From positions 1 to 64,000 of the forward strand of contig NZ_SRYR01000012.1 of NCBI RefSeq assembly GCF_004794105.1: DNA of 64,000 nt, given 5' to 3'. Below, piece by piece: positions 1-7,823 of this stretch (the stretch's first letter is position 1; each line of letters begins with the position of its first letter). This DNA comes from Clostridium sartagoforme. Its GTDB lineage: Bacteria; Bacillota; Clostridia; Clostridiales; Clostridiaceae. Under the pieces are notes generated by a model. It ran no database searches and was not told the origin of the DNA. It saw only the letters and a program-made list of their open reading frames with translations. Both the position numbers and the translations under genes were made by a program.

Positions 1-50
1 TACAACCTGCTGATTACAAGTCAGCTGCTCTACCGTTGAGCCATGCCAGC
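1..50 (-). tRNA. tRNA-Thr(TGT), 3' part cut by window edge
   Basis: On the minus strand this is the 5' portion of a tRNA identical to the two complete Thr tRNAs at 245-319 and 431-505. It has acceptor GCTGGCA at 44-50, and an anticodon loop CTTGTAA that gives anticodon TGT. The T arm and CCA end lie outside the window. Confidence 0.95.
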
Positions 51-57
51 ATATTAT

Positions 58-133
58 TGGTGGAAACAACAGGGATCGAACCTGTGACCCTCTGCTTGTA
101 AGGCAGATGCTCTCCCAGCTGAGCTATGCTTCC
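58..133 (-). tRNA. tRNA-Val(TAC)
   Basis: Minus-strand cloverleaf of 76 nt with encoded CCA. The acceptor pairs GGAAGCA with TGTTTCC. The anticodon stem TCTGC/GCAGA encloses loop CTTACAA, giving anticodon TAC. It sits between Tyr and Thr tRNAs and is probably co-transcribed with them. Confidence 0.97.
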
Positions 134-153
134 ATATTGTTAAAAAATTAAAA

Positions 154-238
154 TGGTGGGGGAGGACGGATTCGAACCATCGAAACGAAACGTAACAGAT
201 TTACAGTCTGCCCCCTTTGGCCACTCGGGAACTCCCCC
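154..238 (-). tRNA. tRNA-Tyr(GTA), copy 3 in transcription order
   Basis: 85-nt class II tRNA (long variable arm) on the minus strand. Acceptor GGGGGAG pairs with CTCCCCC and CCA is encoded. Anticodon loop CTGTAAA gives GTA. It is identical to the copies at 340-424 and 526-610. Confidence 0.97.
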
Positions 239-244
239 ATTTTA

Positions 245-319
245 TGGAGCTGGCAATAGGAATCGAACCTACAACCTGCTGATTACAAGTCAGCTGCTCT
301 ACCGTTGAGCCATGCCAGC
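245..319 (-). tRNA. tRNA-Thr(TGT)
   Basis: 75-nt cloverleaf on the minus strand, acceptor GCTGGCA/TGCCAGC, encoded CCA, anticodon TGT. Only 6 nt separate it from the Tyr tRNA at 154-238. Identical to 431-505. Confidence 0.97.
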
Positions 320-339
320 ATATTGTTAAATAAATTTAA

Positions 340-424
340 TGGTGGGGGAGGACGGATTCGAACCATCGAAACGAAACGTAACAGATTTACAGTCTGCCCC
401 CTTTGGCCACTCGGGAACTCCCCC
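340..424 (-). tRNA. tRNA-Tyr(GTA), copy 2
   Basis: Same 85-nt Tyr tRNA, exactly 186 bp from its neighbours on either side, within the tandem Tyr-Thr duplication. Anticodon GTA, long variable arm, encoded CCA. Confidence 0.97.
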
Positions 425-430
425 ATTTTA

Positions 431-505
431 TGGAGCTGGCAATAGGAATCGAACCTACAACCTGCTGATTACAAGTCAGCTGCTCTACCGTTGAGCCATG
501 CCAGC
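431..505 (-). tRNA. tRNA-Thr(TGT)
   Basis: Same 75-nt Thr tRNA as 245-319, shifted by exactly 186 bp. Anticodon TGT, encoded CCA. Confidence 0.97.
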
Positions 506-525
506 ATATTGTTAAATAAATTTAA

Positions 526-610
526 TGGTGGGGGAGGACGGATTCGAACCATCGAAACGAAACGTAACAGATTTACAGTCTGCCCCCTTTGGCCACTCGG
601 GAACTCCCCC
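526..610 (-). tRNA. tRNA-Tyr(GTA), copy 1 (promoter-proximal)
   Basis: First tRNA of the visible array in transcription order. Anticodon GTA, class II variable arm, CCA encoded. The promoter should lie just to its right (611-700), but I see no convincing -35/-10 pair there. Confidence 0.97.
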
Positions 611-899
611 ATGTCAATTTATTTAATTAAATTTCAGTTTTTAAGCTTACCGCCTCAACTGACAATGATTAGTATATATTTATTGTTTCCTAATTTCAAG
701 TGCGTTTTTCAAGGGTTTAGCTTAATTATTCTAATTTTATTCTTAAATGCTCTCTCTTTCTTTCATTTAATACTAATATCTTATTTTATAAAAATATATA
801 ACCCTTTTTAACCTTTTCTTAACTTTTATCTAAAATATTCTTTTTTATACATTTAATTATATTTTTTATAAAAACCTCATATATTGATACAATGAGGGG

Positions 900-1436
900 G
901 TGTTTACTATAAAAAATACAATTCACTATAATATTCCTGATGCTCATATTGAAATTTCTAATCATTTAAAAAAATATATTAATGAAAATACAATTATCGT
1001 TTGTATAGGAACTGATAAGTTTATAGGGGATTGTTTAGGTCCTTTAGTGGGAACCTATTTGAAAGACCAAAAATGTTCCCTACCTATATATGGCACAATT
1101 GAATCTCCTATTCATGCATTAAATATTCATAAAGAATTGGATAAAATTAAAGCTCTTCACCCTAACTCAAATAATAATATTTTAGGTGTAGATGCTTCAC
1201 TTGGACATGGAGAGTCTATTGGTACAATATGTATTAGAAATGAACCCATATATCCAGGTAGAGGCGTAGGTAAAGTTCTTCCTAAAGTAGGTAAAGCTTC
1301 TATAGTAGGTATTATAGATGATAGTGAGGACACTACCTTTTTTTCAAATAGATCCATTAGACTACACTTTGTTATGGAAATGGCTAAGGTTATTGCTTCC
1401 TCCATAATATATTCCATTGACTTTGATAGTAAATAA
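900..1436 (+). CDS. yyaC: YyaC-family spore protein (DUF1256)
   Basis: 178 aa. Family members are sporulation proteins structurally related to the germination protease fold, but their substrate is unsettled. Visible family signatures are the glycine-rich CIGTDKFIGDCLGPLVG near residues 35-51, VDASLGHG near 98, and GVGKVLPKVG near 122, which together read as a small alpha/beta hydrolase-like domain. No signal peptide or membrane segment is seen. The start is GTG at 900 behind a GAGGGG ribosome-binding site. It stands alone on the plus strand, between the tRNA array and convergent mbl, and two hairpins after the stop serve as terminators. Family assignment is confident; biochemical role is not. 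Confidence 0.85.
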   Translation: MFTIKNTIHYNIPDAHIEISNHLKKYINENTIIVCIGTDKFIGDCLGPLVGTYLKDQKCSLPIYGTIESPIHALNIHKELDKIKALHPNSNNNILGVDASLGHGESIGTICIRNEPIYPGRGVGKVLPKVGKASIVGIIDDSEDTTFFSNRSIRLHFVMEMAKVIASSIIYSIDFDSK

Positions 1437-1439
1437 AAG

Positions 1440-1482
1440 GGAGCCTTACGCTCCCAAGTAAGGCTGTCTAAAAGACAGCCTA
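1440..1482. terminator. Two hairpins between convergent yyaC and mbl
   Basis: GGGAGCCTTACGCTCCC at 1440-1456, then AGGCTGTCT-AAAA-AGACAGCCT at 1461-1481. They lie directly after the yyaC stop and about 95 bp past the mbl stop, so they probably act for yyaC and possibly in both directions. Confidence 0.6.
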
Positions 1483-1575
1483 ATTAACATTATAATGTAT
1501 ACTAAACTATGTTCTATAAGAAATCACTAATAATTTAAAATTAAAATTCTAAATTTTTATATAAATCTATGAATT

Positions 1576-2619
1576 TTAATCTACTAATGCAATTTCATTA
1601 TCTGATAAGTCTCCATCTAACTTATCTATATATCTTAAAACCTTTCCTGTTCCTTCTGCAACAGCTTCTATAGAATTATTAGCTACTTCAACACTAACTC
1701 CTGTTTCATGTTCAATTAGCTTATCTAATCCATTAAGTAATGAACCTCCGCCAGTCATTAATATACCTTTTTCTATTATATCTGAAGCAAGCTCAGGTGG
1801 TGTTTTTTCCAATACTGTTTTAACACTTTCAACTATTAGCGTTACAGATTCCTTTAAAGCTTCATTAATTTCTTTAGAGCTTATAACTACGTCATCTGGA
1901 AGCCCTGTAATTAGGTTTCTTCCTCTTACATTGCTAGTTGCATCTATTGAACCTTTAAAAGCTGATCCTATACTTATTTTTAATTCTTCTGCCGTCTTCT
2001 CACCAATTAATATTTTATACTTATTTCTCACAAACCTAATTATAGCATCATCAAAAGTATCTCCTGCTACTTTTATAGATGCCCTAACTACAACTCCACC
2101 TAAAGATATTACAGCAATATCAGTAGTTCCTCCACCAATATCAATTACCATTGAACCATTTGGTCTAGTTATATCTAAACCGGCTCCAATAGCAGCTGCT
2201 AAAGGTTCTTCTATTAGATGAACTTTCTTTGCTCCAGAGTTTCTAGCTGCATCTATAACAGCTCTTTTTTCAACTTCTGTTGCTTGTGATGGAACACATA
2301 CCATTACCTTAGGAGCTTTTATTTTACTTTTGCCATATGCTTTTCTAATAAATGCCTTTAACATCTTCTCAGTAATATCATAGTCAGAAATAACACCATC
2401 TTTTAGTGGCCTAACAGCTACTATATTACCTGGTGTTCTTCCTATCATTTTTCTGGCATCTTCTCCAACAGCTAGTACCTTATTTGTATTTTTGTTTATC
2501 GCTACTACTGAAGGCTCTTTTAATATAACTCCCTTACCTTCTGAATAAACTAATACTGTTGCTGTACCTAAGTCTATTCCTAAATCGCCCCTATTTCTCA
2601 AAAACCACATTCCGTTCAC
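1576..2619 (-). CDS. mbl: MreB/Mbl family actin-like cell-shape protein
   Basis: 347 aa bacterial actin homologue that forms membrane-associated filaments guiding lateral cell-wall synthesis. ATP-binding phosphate 1 loop LGIDLGTATVLVY is near residues 13-25; the second phosphate loop DIGGGTTDIAV lies near 160-170; the adenosine motif MTGGGSLLNGL is near 290. The N-terminal stretch MNGMWFLR could form the short amphipathic membrane anchor typical of MreBs. It follows spoIIID on the same strand as mbl does in Bacillus subtilis, which is why mbl is preferred over mreB; mreC and mreD are not adjacent. Length is normal for the family. Paralogue identity (MreB, Mbl or MreBH) cannot be settled from sequence alone. 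Confidence 0.9.
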   Translation of the reverse strand: MNGMWFLRNRGDLGIDLGTATVLVYSEGKGVILKEPSVVAINKNTNKVLAVGEDARKMIGRTPGNIVAVRPLKDGVISDYDITEKMLKAFIRKAYGKSKIKAPKVMVCVPSQATEVEKRAVIDAARNSGAKKVHLIEEPLAAAIGAGLDITRPNGSMVIDIGGGTTDIAVISLGGVVVRASIKVAGDTFDDAIIRFVRNKYKILIGEKTAEELKISIGSAFKGSIDATSNVRGRNLITGLPDDVVISSKEINEALKESVTLIVESVKTVLEKTPPELASDIIEKGILMTGGGSLLNGLDKLIEHETGVSVEVANNSIEAVAEGTGKVLRYIDKLDGDLSDNEIALVD

Positions 2620-2761
2620 TCCTAATCTTTAAAACGCTAATAATAAATATTTAAAATGATTACTTTACAATATTTGCCCTATTTCTTATTATATATGGAA
2701 TATGGTTATCCTTCAATATATTTCACCTTTTTAATTACAAAATCTGCTATAATGCTAGCAA

Positions 2762-3013
2762 TTAATCTGCTGCCTTATATTTCATCTTTGTGGCTTTTCC
2801 ACCTCTAATATGTCTCTCTGCTTTATTTAGTTCTAATATTGAATGAGTTTCTTTAGCTATTGTTGGATTGATCTTAGGTAATCTTTCAGTCATATCTTTA
2901 TGAATAGTACTTTTGCTTACTCCAAATACTTTTGCAGTTTTTCTAATTGTATCTTTTGATTCTATTATATACTTTGCTACTTCTAAGACTCTCTCTTCTA
3001 TATAATCTTTCAA
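2762..3013 (-). CDS. spoIIID: Stage III sporulation transcriptional regulator SpoIIID
   Basis: 83 aa, the usual length. SpoIIID is a small DNA-binding protein in the mother cell that both activates and represses sigma-E genes and helps switch on sigma-K. A helix-turn-helix is visible at residues about 21-41 (TIRKTAKVFGVSKSTIHKDM), followed by the basic C-terminal tail HIRGGKATKMKYK that contacts DNA in the family. A GGGAGG ribosome-binding site precedes the start. It is encoded just upstream of mbl and downstream of the spoIIQ-like gene, from which a strong hairpin at 3053-3078 separates it, so it should have its own promoter in the short gap. Confidence 0.95.
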   Translation of the reverse strand: MKDYIEERVLEVAKYIIESKDTIRKTAKVFGVSKSTIHKDMTERLPKINPTIAKETHSILELNKAERHIRGGKATKMKYKAAD

Positions 3014-3052
3014 AAAAATTACCTCCCTTTTATACTCGATTTATTTTTGTAC

Positions 3053-3078
3053 TCATCAGCTCAATAAAGAGCTGATGA
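3053..3078 (-). terminator. Terminator after the spoIIQ-like gene
   Basis: TCATCAGCTC-aataaa-GAGCTGATGA, a perfect 10-bp stem. On the minus strand it lies directly after the spoIIQ-like stop. T-rich sequence follows. Confidence 0.75.
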
Positions 3079-3089
3079 ATTAAAATTTA

Positions 3090-3818
3090 TTATTCTTCAT
3101 TAAAAGTAAAATATGCTGTTGGATCTAAGTCTTTTCCGTCTGAATCATATACTTGAAGGTTTAAATGCTCTCCAAAATCTTCATTAGTGAATATCTTAGA
3201 GCTTTCTCCTACAGTCCCAATAACAGTCTCTTCTGTTACCTTATCCCCAACATTTACTTTTATATCTTTAGATAAATTTGAGTACTTTGTATATAATCCA
3301 TTAGCATGTGCTATTACTACATAATCTCCATCTTCAGTTTTACTAGAAACTTCTTTAACTTCTCCTATAGCCGCAGCCTTTACTTCTGTTCCAATTGCAG
3401 CTTGGATATTTACCCCTCTAATATTTCTACTAGTACCATCACTCATTGCTTGAGGCTTTGGATATGTATATCCTCTTGATACTAATCCTTCCACGGGATT
3501 TGTGAACAACACCTCAGTATTAGTGCCTGCTGATACATTAACGCCCTCTCCTAAGGAATCAGCATTTCCCTCAGCTAATTCATCGTCACTAGTACCTTCA
3601 ACTCTGTCAGCATTTTGCTTTTTAACTTCAGAAGACTCATTTTTATCAACATTTAAAGTAAATTCACTTTGAGTATTGTTACCTTCTTCTAAAGCTTTAT
3701 TCCTCTTAGTAGTTATAACTGCTACTGTTGCAATTACGCATAAACAAAGGAATAATATTAAATAAAAGCCCTCCTTCCTAAAAAAGTCTTTTACCTTATC
3801 TTTATTGTTAATCTGCAT
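3090..3818 (-). CDS. spoIIQ: SpoIIQ-like membrane protein with degenerate LytM/M23 domain
   Basis: 242 aa. Short cytoplasmic N terminus, one membrane helix at about residues 17-38, an acidic Ser/Thr/Asn-rich linker, and a LytM (M23) fold from about 108 to the end. SpoIIQ is made in the forespore and pairs with SpoIIIAH of the mother cell to form the engulfment zipper and feeding channel. The zinc residues of an active M23 enzyme are missing: the HxxxD position reads RGVNIQ and the HxH position reads HLNLQV. Only the first His of the latter remains, so the domain is predicted inactive and used for binding. Position between spoIID and spoIIID matches the SpoIIQ neighbourhood in Bacillus. A general M23-like protein is the alternative. 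Confidence 0.85.
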   Translation of the reverse strand: MQINNKDKVKDFFRKEGFYLILFLCLCVIATVAVITTKRNKALEEGNNTQSEFTLNVDKNESSEVKKQNADRVEGTSDDELAEGNADSLGEGVNVSAGTNTEVLFTNPVEGLVSRGYTYPKPQAMSDGTSRNIRGVNIQAAIGTEVKAAAIGEVKEVSSKTEDGDYVVIAHANGLYTKYSNLSKDIKVNVGDKVTEETVIGTVGESSKIFTNEDFGEHLNLQVYDSDGKDLDPTAYFTFNEE

Positions 3819-4040
3819 ATTAACACCTCCTTTTTTTATTCTTGCCTGATATAATAAATTAATACAATTTAGTTAATATTTGTTTTCATCAAATTTCTAC
3901 AACTTCTGCTAATTTAACTGCTTATATTTACACTCTATTTTCAAGCTATTTATGTTATAATTCTTGACTATTTCTTAGGTTTTAATACCTTATAAAAAGA
4001 AAAAAAGAAGCTGCCTCAAGCAACCTCCTTTAGTATTTAG

Positions 4041-4313
4041 TAATTTATAATTATGGATGTAATTCTTCCATAATTACTAGAAATAATTTAAATATAGAAA
4101 AACCCCCTATTTTTTTTAATAGAGGGTTTTCAACAATCTATAAACTCTTTAGGAGTTTTTTCATGATTTATGCATAATAAATTTTTCATTAATCATTGTT
4201 CCACCAAACTCTTTTGTAAAACTGTAAAACTCCGTAGGAGTTTTCTCCTTAATTATGCATTATCCATTATTTATTATTCATATTTACTATTCATATTTAC
4301 TATTCATTGTTTA
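4041..4313 (-). repeat. Dispersed structured repeat, copy 1 (composite)
   Basis: Contains GGATGTAATTCttcc..ATTAC (4056-4077) and two AACTCC/GGAGTT hairpins (about 4143-4160 and 4229-4246). It ends with the shared tail TCCTTAATTATGCATTATCC and repeated TATTCAT units. Related copies occur at 15261-15400, 42748-42888, 42960-43112 and 48861-49000. Confidence 0.65.
4098..4130 (-). terminator. Probable terminator downstream of spoIID
   Basis: AAAACCCCCTATT and AATAGAGGGTTTT form a 13-bp stem with one mismatch around a T-rich loop. On the minus strand it lies about 185 bp beyond the spoIID stop. Confidence 0.55.
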
Positions 4314-5336
4314 CTATTCATTAAACTTAAGTTCTTTTAATTCAATACCTGTATAATAATGCTTTAATATTGAGCTATAATCAGAACCATCCTTAGCCAT
4401 AACATTAGCTCCCCACTGACTCATTCCTACTCCATGTCCATAACCCTTAGTCTCAAATATAATGTTATCATTACTTATTGTATATTGAAAATTAGTTGAA
4501 TTTAATCCTATAGCTAATCTAAAATCTAATCCCCTTACAGTAGACTCCCCTACCTTAATTTCTTTTACACCACCAGCATCACTTCTACTAATTATATTTA
4601 TTTGTTCACTTAAATTATTAACTGTTACCTTTGCATCCTGAAACTTTGTATTAATCGTTTCTACAAACTTGTTAATATCTAATTTAACTTCACCATTAAA
4701 TCTAGGAGCTACCTCTTCTTCCCCAGTACTTTCTGTAGAAACTAAATAAGGAAGATCACTTGAAAATACATCCTTTGCATTTTCTGTCATGCCAGAGCTA
4801 GTTGAAAAGAATTGAGGATATTGAACTAATTCCTTGTTATAAGCTAATACTTTTCCCTTAGTTTCATCCACAGCCTTAGAGATTTTATCCCAATACTCTT
4901 GTCCTTTATCTTCCCATTTTGTTATTCTTTCTTCTTTCCCTATATAGACTTGACAATGAGTTGTATCGCAAACATCTCCTCCTTTTGCTATATCACAATG
5001 TCTGCCTCTTTTTGCTGCTACATAAGTCCTAGCTGCAACTGATTGAGCTTTTAAAGCTTCAACTTCAAAACCAGCTGGCATTTCACCAGAAACTACACTT
5101 TTAACATACTCTTCTATAGGCACCTCAACAACTTTATCTTCTTTAGTAATATAAACCTTTATAGTATCTGCACCAGATAAGCTAATATAATTATTCTCCT
5201 GAACCTCTATCCCTTCATTCTCCTTTTCCTCTGTAGCCCTTACAGGTATTGCTTTTATAATAAAACTAGGAACTACAATCATAAATATAAGTATTATTAC
5301 ACTTAAGATAGCTGCTGATTGAAAATCTTTCCTCAA
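4314..5336 (-). CDS. spoIID: Stage II sporulation protein D, lytic transglycosylase
   Basis: 340 aa. SpoIID cleaves glycan strands of peptidoglycan during engulfment, working with SpoIIP and SpoIIM in the mother-cell membrane. An N-terminal membrane anchor spans about residues 8-30. The SpoIID domain follows, with the catalytic glutamate in VVSGEMPAGFEVEALKAQSV near residue 87. A Cys/His cluster (HCDIAKGGDVCDTTHC, about 113-128) and the conserved C-terminal motif GYGHGVGMSQWGA (near 298) are also present. The start is TTG at 5336 or possibly an internal codon; GGAGTG precedes it. A sigma-E-like promoter lies at 5370-5397. murA upstream has its own terminator, so spoIID is a single-gene unit. 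Confidence 0.95.
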   Translation of the reverse strand: MRKDFQSAAILSVIILIFMIVVPSFIIKAIPVRATEEKENEGIEVQENNYISLSGADTIKVYITKEDKVVEVPIEEYVKSVVSGEMPAGFEVEALKAQSVAARTYVAAKRGRHCDIAKGGDVCDTTHCQVYIGKEERITKWEDKGQEYWDKISKAVDETKGKVLAYNKELVQYPQFFSTSSGMTENAKDVFSSDLPYLVSTESTGEEEVAPRFNGEVKLDINKFVETINTKFQDAKVTVNNLSEQINIISRSDAGGVKEIKVGESTVRGLDFRLAIGLNSTNFQYTISNDNIIFETKGYGHGVGMSQWGANVMAKDGSDYSSILKHYYTGIELKELKFNE

Positions 5337-5369
5337 ATAAATATCACTCCTTCCAAGTAGCTATAATTT

Positions 5370-5397
5370 AATATATGTTGCAATTTATAAAATATAA
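5370..5397 (-). promoter_or_regulatory. Candidate sigma-E promoter of spoIID
   Basis: Minus strand: TTATATT (rc of 5391-5397), 13 nt, CATATATT (rc of 5370-5377). This resembles the sigma-E pattern (-35 like ATATT, -10 like CATAnnnT). spoIID is a sigma-E gene in Bacillus, which supports the call. Confidence 0.5.
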
Positions 5398-5421
5398 TTC
5401 CTTTTTATTGAAAATTTAAAT

Positions 5422-5472
5422 AAAAAGAACTATAAAATACTTTCCTAATTGAAAGTTTTATAGTTCTTTTTA
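5422..5472 (-). terminator. Terminator of murA
   Basis: AAAAAGAACTATAAAA and TTTTATAGTTCTTTTT form a 16-bp stem. On the minus strand it sits about 35 bp after the murA stop and ends in a T run. Confidence 0.85.
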
Positions 5473-5506
5473 TAGGTTAATAAATTAATTACCACTTAAA
5501 ATTCCT

Positions 5507-6766
5507 TTATTTATCTACTCTATAAATATTTGCTCCAAGACCTCTAAACTTTTCTTCTATATCAACATAACCTCTATCTATGTGATATAAATCACTTATT
5601 TCAGTTCTTCCATGAGCTACTAAACCTGCTAAAATCATAGCTGCACCTGCTCTTAAATCTGTTGCCTTTACATCACAGCCTGTTAAGGAATCAACACCTT
5701 CAATAATTGCAGTCCTACCATCTATTTTTATATTAGCTCCCATTCTAACTAGTTCAGCTACATGCATGAATCTATTTTCGAAAACTGTTTCTGTTATTAT
5801 ACTTGAGCCTTTACAAATTGATAGTAAGGCCATCATTTGCGCCTGCATATCAGTTGGAAATCCAGGATAAGGTAGTGTTTTAATATCTACTGGACTTTTT
5901 TCTCCTGTTCCATCTACTAAAATAGTATCTTCACCTAAGCTTTCAAATTTAACACCACACTCTTTTAACTTTTCAATAGTTGGTCTTAAATGATCCTCAA
6001 TTGCTCCGTTAATAGTTATCTTACTCTTAGTAATTGCAGCAGCTACCATAAAAGTTCCTGCCTCTACTCTATCGTATATTGGCTTATACTCTATTCCTTT
6101 TAGTGAATCAACACCCTCTATAGTTATTTTACCTACTCCAGCTCCATGAATCTTAGCTCCCATTGAATTAAGGAAATTAGCTAAATCCCATATTTCTGGT
6201 TCTTCTGCAGCATTTTCTATAATAGTTGTTCCCTCTGCTAAAACTGATGCCATCAAAATATTTTCTGTTGCACCTACAGAAGGAAAATCTAGATATATTC
6301 TATTACCTTTTAGCTTTTTAGCTTTTGCTTCCACAAAACCATGTCCAATTTCAATATCTGCTCCTAATAATTTAAATCCTTTTAAATGTAGATCTATAGG
6401 TCTACTACCAATATTACATCCTCCTGGCATAGAAATTTTACATTTTCCAAACCTTGAAAGCATTGGACCCATTATTAAAAAAGAAGCTCTCATTTTTCTT
6501 ATTAAATCACTATTCATACTTGTTTCTTTTAAATTCGAGGTGTTTATCTTTAAATCTCTATTATTAATAGTTTCAATGCTACAATCCATTTCTAATAATA
6601 AGTCATTTAATACAATAACATCTTCAAGCATAGGAGCATTTTTTATAACTACATCATTTGGACTTAATATGCTTGCAACTATTATAGGCAAAACAGAATT
6701 TTTAGCTAAACTAATATTCACTTCACCCTTTAGTTTATTACCACCTTCAACTATAATTTTTTCCAT
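5507..6766 (-). CDS. murA: UDP-N-acetylglucosamine 1-carboxyvinyltransferase
   Basis: 419 aa. MurA transfers enolpyruvate from PEP to UDP-GlcNAc, the first committed step of peptidoglycan synthesis, in the cytosol. The EPSP synthase-like fold is clear: KNSVLPI at about 22-28, and the catalytic Cys117 in PGGCNIGSRP, the fosfomycin target. The substrate motif DLRAGAAMILAGL occurs near 370 and DRGYVDIEEK near the C terminus. ATG at 6766 is chosen as the start, because the ATGGAGG four codons upstream is itself its ribosome-binding site. It is downstream of ywmB with a 21-bp gap, as ywmB-murAA in Bacillus. Whether this is the main or second MurA of the genome cannot be seen here. Confidence 0.95.
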   Translation of the reverse strand: MEKIIVEGGNKLKGEVNISLAKNSVLPIIVASILSPNDVVIKNAPMLEDVIVLNDLLLEMDCSIETINNRDLKINTSNLKETSMNSDLIRKMRASFLIMGPMLSRFGKCKISMPGGCNIGSRPIDLHLKGFKLLGADIEIGHGFVEAKAKKLKGNRIYLDFPSVGATENILMASVLAEGTTIIENAAEEPEIWDLANFLNSMGAKIHGAGVGKITIEGVDSLKGIEYKPIYDRVEAGTFMVAAAITKSKITINGAIEDHLRPTIEKLKECGVKFESLGEDTILVDGTGEKSPVDIKTLPYPGFPTDMQAQMMALLSICKGSSIITETVFENRFMHVAELVRMGANIKIDGRTAIIEGVDSLTGCDVKATDLRAGAAMILAGLVAHGRTEISDLYHIDRGYVDIEEKFRGLGANIYRVDK

Positions 6767-6787
6767 ATTATCCTCCATTATAAATTG

Positions 6788-7450
6788 TTAGTATGTTACG
6801 AATATCACTGGTGTTCCAAGAATTAAATACTCATTGGAATTATGACGGGTGAATGCAAAATTAATTTTTTCTCCATCCTTTAATATAGCTTTTGCGCTAA
6901 TTCCATTATTAATATCTAACTCCTCTAAGGTATCTTTATCCATCCTACTTCTTAGTACATCTAAAATATTCTGCTTCTGTTCTTCTACTATTTTTACCTT
7001 TACAAATTTAAAATATTTTATATTTTTAGCTGCAATGTTTTGTATTTGTTCTATTTCCTTCTTAAGCTGAATTGTATTAGCTTTTCTTCTATTATTTACA
7101 TAGGTAATTTGAACCTTAGTATCAATTTTATCCTTCCATACTATCGCTGTTATTTCCTTATCTTTATCTTTATAACTTATAATGTTATCTTCAATTTTTA
7201 TATTTTCACCTAAGTATCCCGTTAGATTATCTTTAATTATTAGTAATTCATCTTGAATTTCTTCTTTTGATATGTAATTCATTCTTATCCCATTACTTAC
7301 AAATTGAGAATTATTTAATGTATTTTCCTCTAAATAATAAAAGTCGGTATTTTTTTCATTATTATTAATTCCATACGCACCTATGATTAATAAAAAAAAT
7401 GCCATTACAGGCAGTATTTTTATATATTTTTTAAAATTTAAAATATTTAT
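6788..7450 (-). CDS. ywmB: YwmB-family protein, probably with a non-canonical start
   Basis: 205 aa from the first ATG (7405); YwmB_TATA/DUF1779 family, secreted or membrane-tethered, function unknown. Its position directly before murA and spoIID matches ywmB in Bacillus. The ATG at 7405 has no ribosome-binding site and would leave a signal peptide with no positive n-region (MAFFLLIIGAYG). Reading upstream in frame adds NILNFKKYIKILPV after an ATA (7450) or ATT (7444) codon, behind AGGTAGGGGG at about 7456-7465; no ATG, GTG or TTG exists there before the TAG stop. The fuller signal peptide with lysines looks real, so translation may begin at ATA/ATT, or at CTG (7414). I list the longer form; 6788-7405 is the conservative version. 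Confidence 0.75.
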   Translation of the reverse strand: MNILNFKKYIKILPVMAFFLLIIGAYGINNNEKNTDFYYLEENTLNNSQFVSNGIRMNYISKEEIQDELLIIKDNLTGYLGENIKIEDNIISYKDKDKEITAIVWKDKIDTKVQITYVNNRRKANTIQLKKEIEQIQNIAAKNIKYFKFVKVKIVEEQKQNILDVLRSRMDKDTLEELDINNGISAKAILKDGEKINFAFTRHNSNEYLILGTPVIFVTY

Positions 7451-7739
7451 TTCGACCCCCTACCTTTCCTTTAAATTATTGTCCAAAAGAAAGGTTTTTA
7501 TTCAAGATAAATATCCATAATATAATATATAAAATAAGTTGAAAATTGTGATTAATTGTCAATACTTAAAACTTTATAATTCAAATTTACTAAATAACTA
7601 ATAAAATAAAAATCCACTTCATTAACATATGCTTCTCCTAACATTAATGTTATCCACAATTTATTCTAAATACGTTTGAATAAACAATCTAAATTTTTAA
7701 TATTTATGTTATTTAAAATAGAAAATAGTTCTTAAAAAA

Positions 7740-7770
7740 TAAAAAAAGCTGCCCAAAAGGCAGCTAAAAA
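7740..7770 (-). terminator. Terminator of the Bce module
   Basis: AGCTGCC-caaaa-GGCAGCT (7747-7765) flanked by A/T runs on both sides. On the minus strand it lies about 55 bp after the permease stop and is followed by a T run. Confidence 0.85.
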
Positions 7771-7823
7771 AACTATTTTTTCATCAATTCTTCATTCTAC
7801 ATTATTCATTCTTAATTTTTCTT

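Larger units (their letters stand above)
154..525 (-). repeat. Perfect tandem duplication of a 186-bp Tyr-Thr tRNA unit
   Basis: Units 154-339 and 340-525 match in both the tRNAs and the spacers; a third partial unit (Tyr only) follows at 526-610. Identical spacers indicate recent unequal crossing-over or gene-conversion upkeep. Confidence 0.93.
3819..4313. other. Non-coding region between spoIID and spoIIQ
   Basis: About 495 bp with no credible gene. It holds a hairpin near 4099-4130, a degenerate structured repeat (4041-4313) and T/A-rich DNA. The promoter of the spoIIQ-like gene should lie in 3819-3960, but I cannot place it with confidence. Confidence 0.6.

Noticed and set aside
491..811. 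Plus-strand frame of 106 codons over the tRNA array
   Set aside because: It runs through the antisense strand of tRNA genes and AT-rich spacer, with no ribosome-binding site and no protein-like composition.
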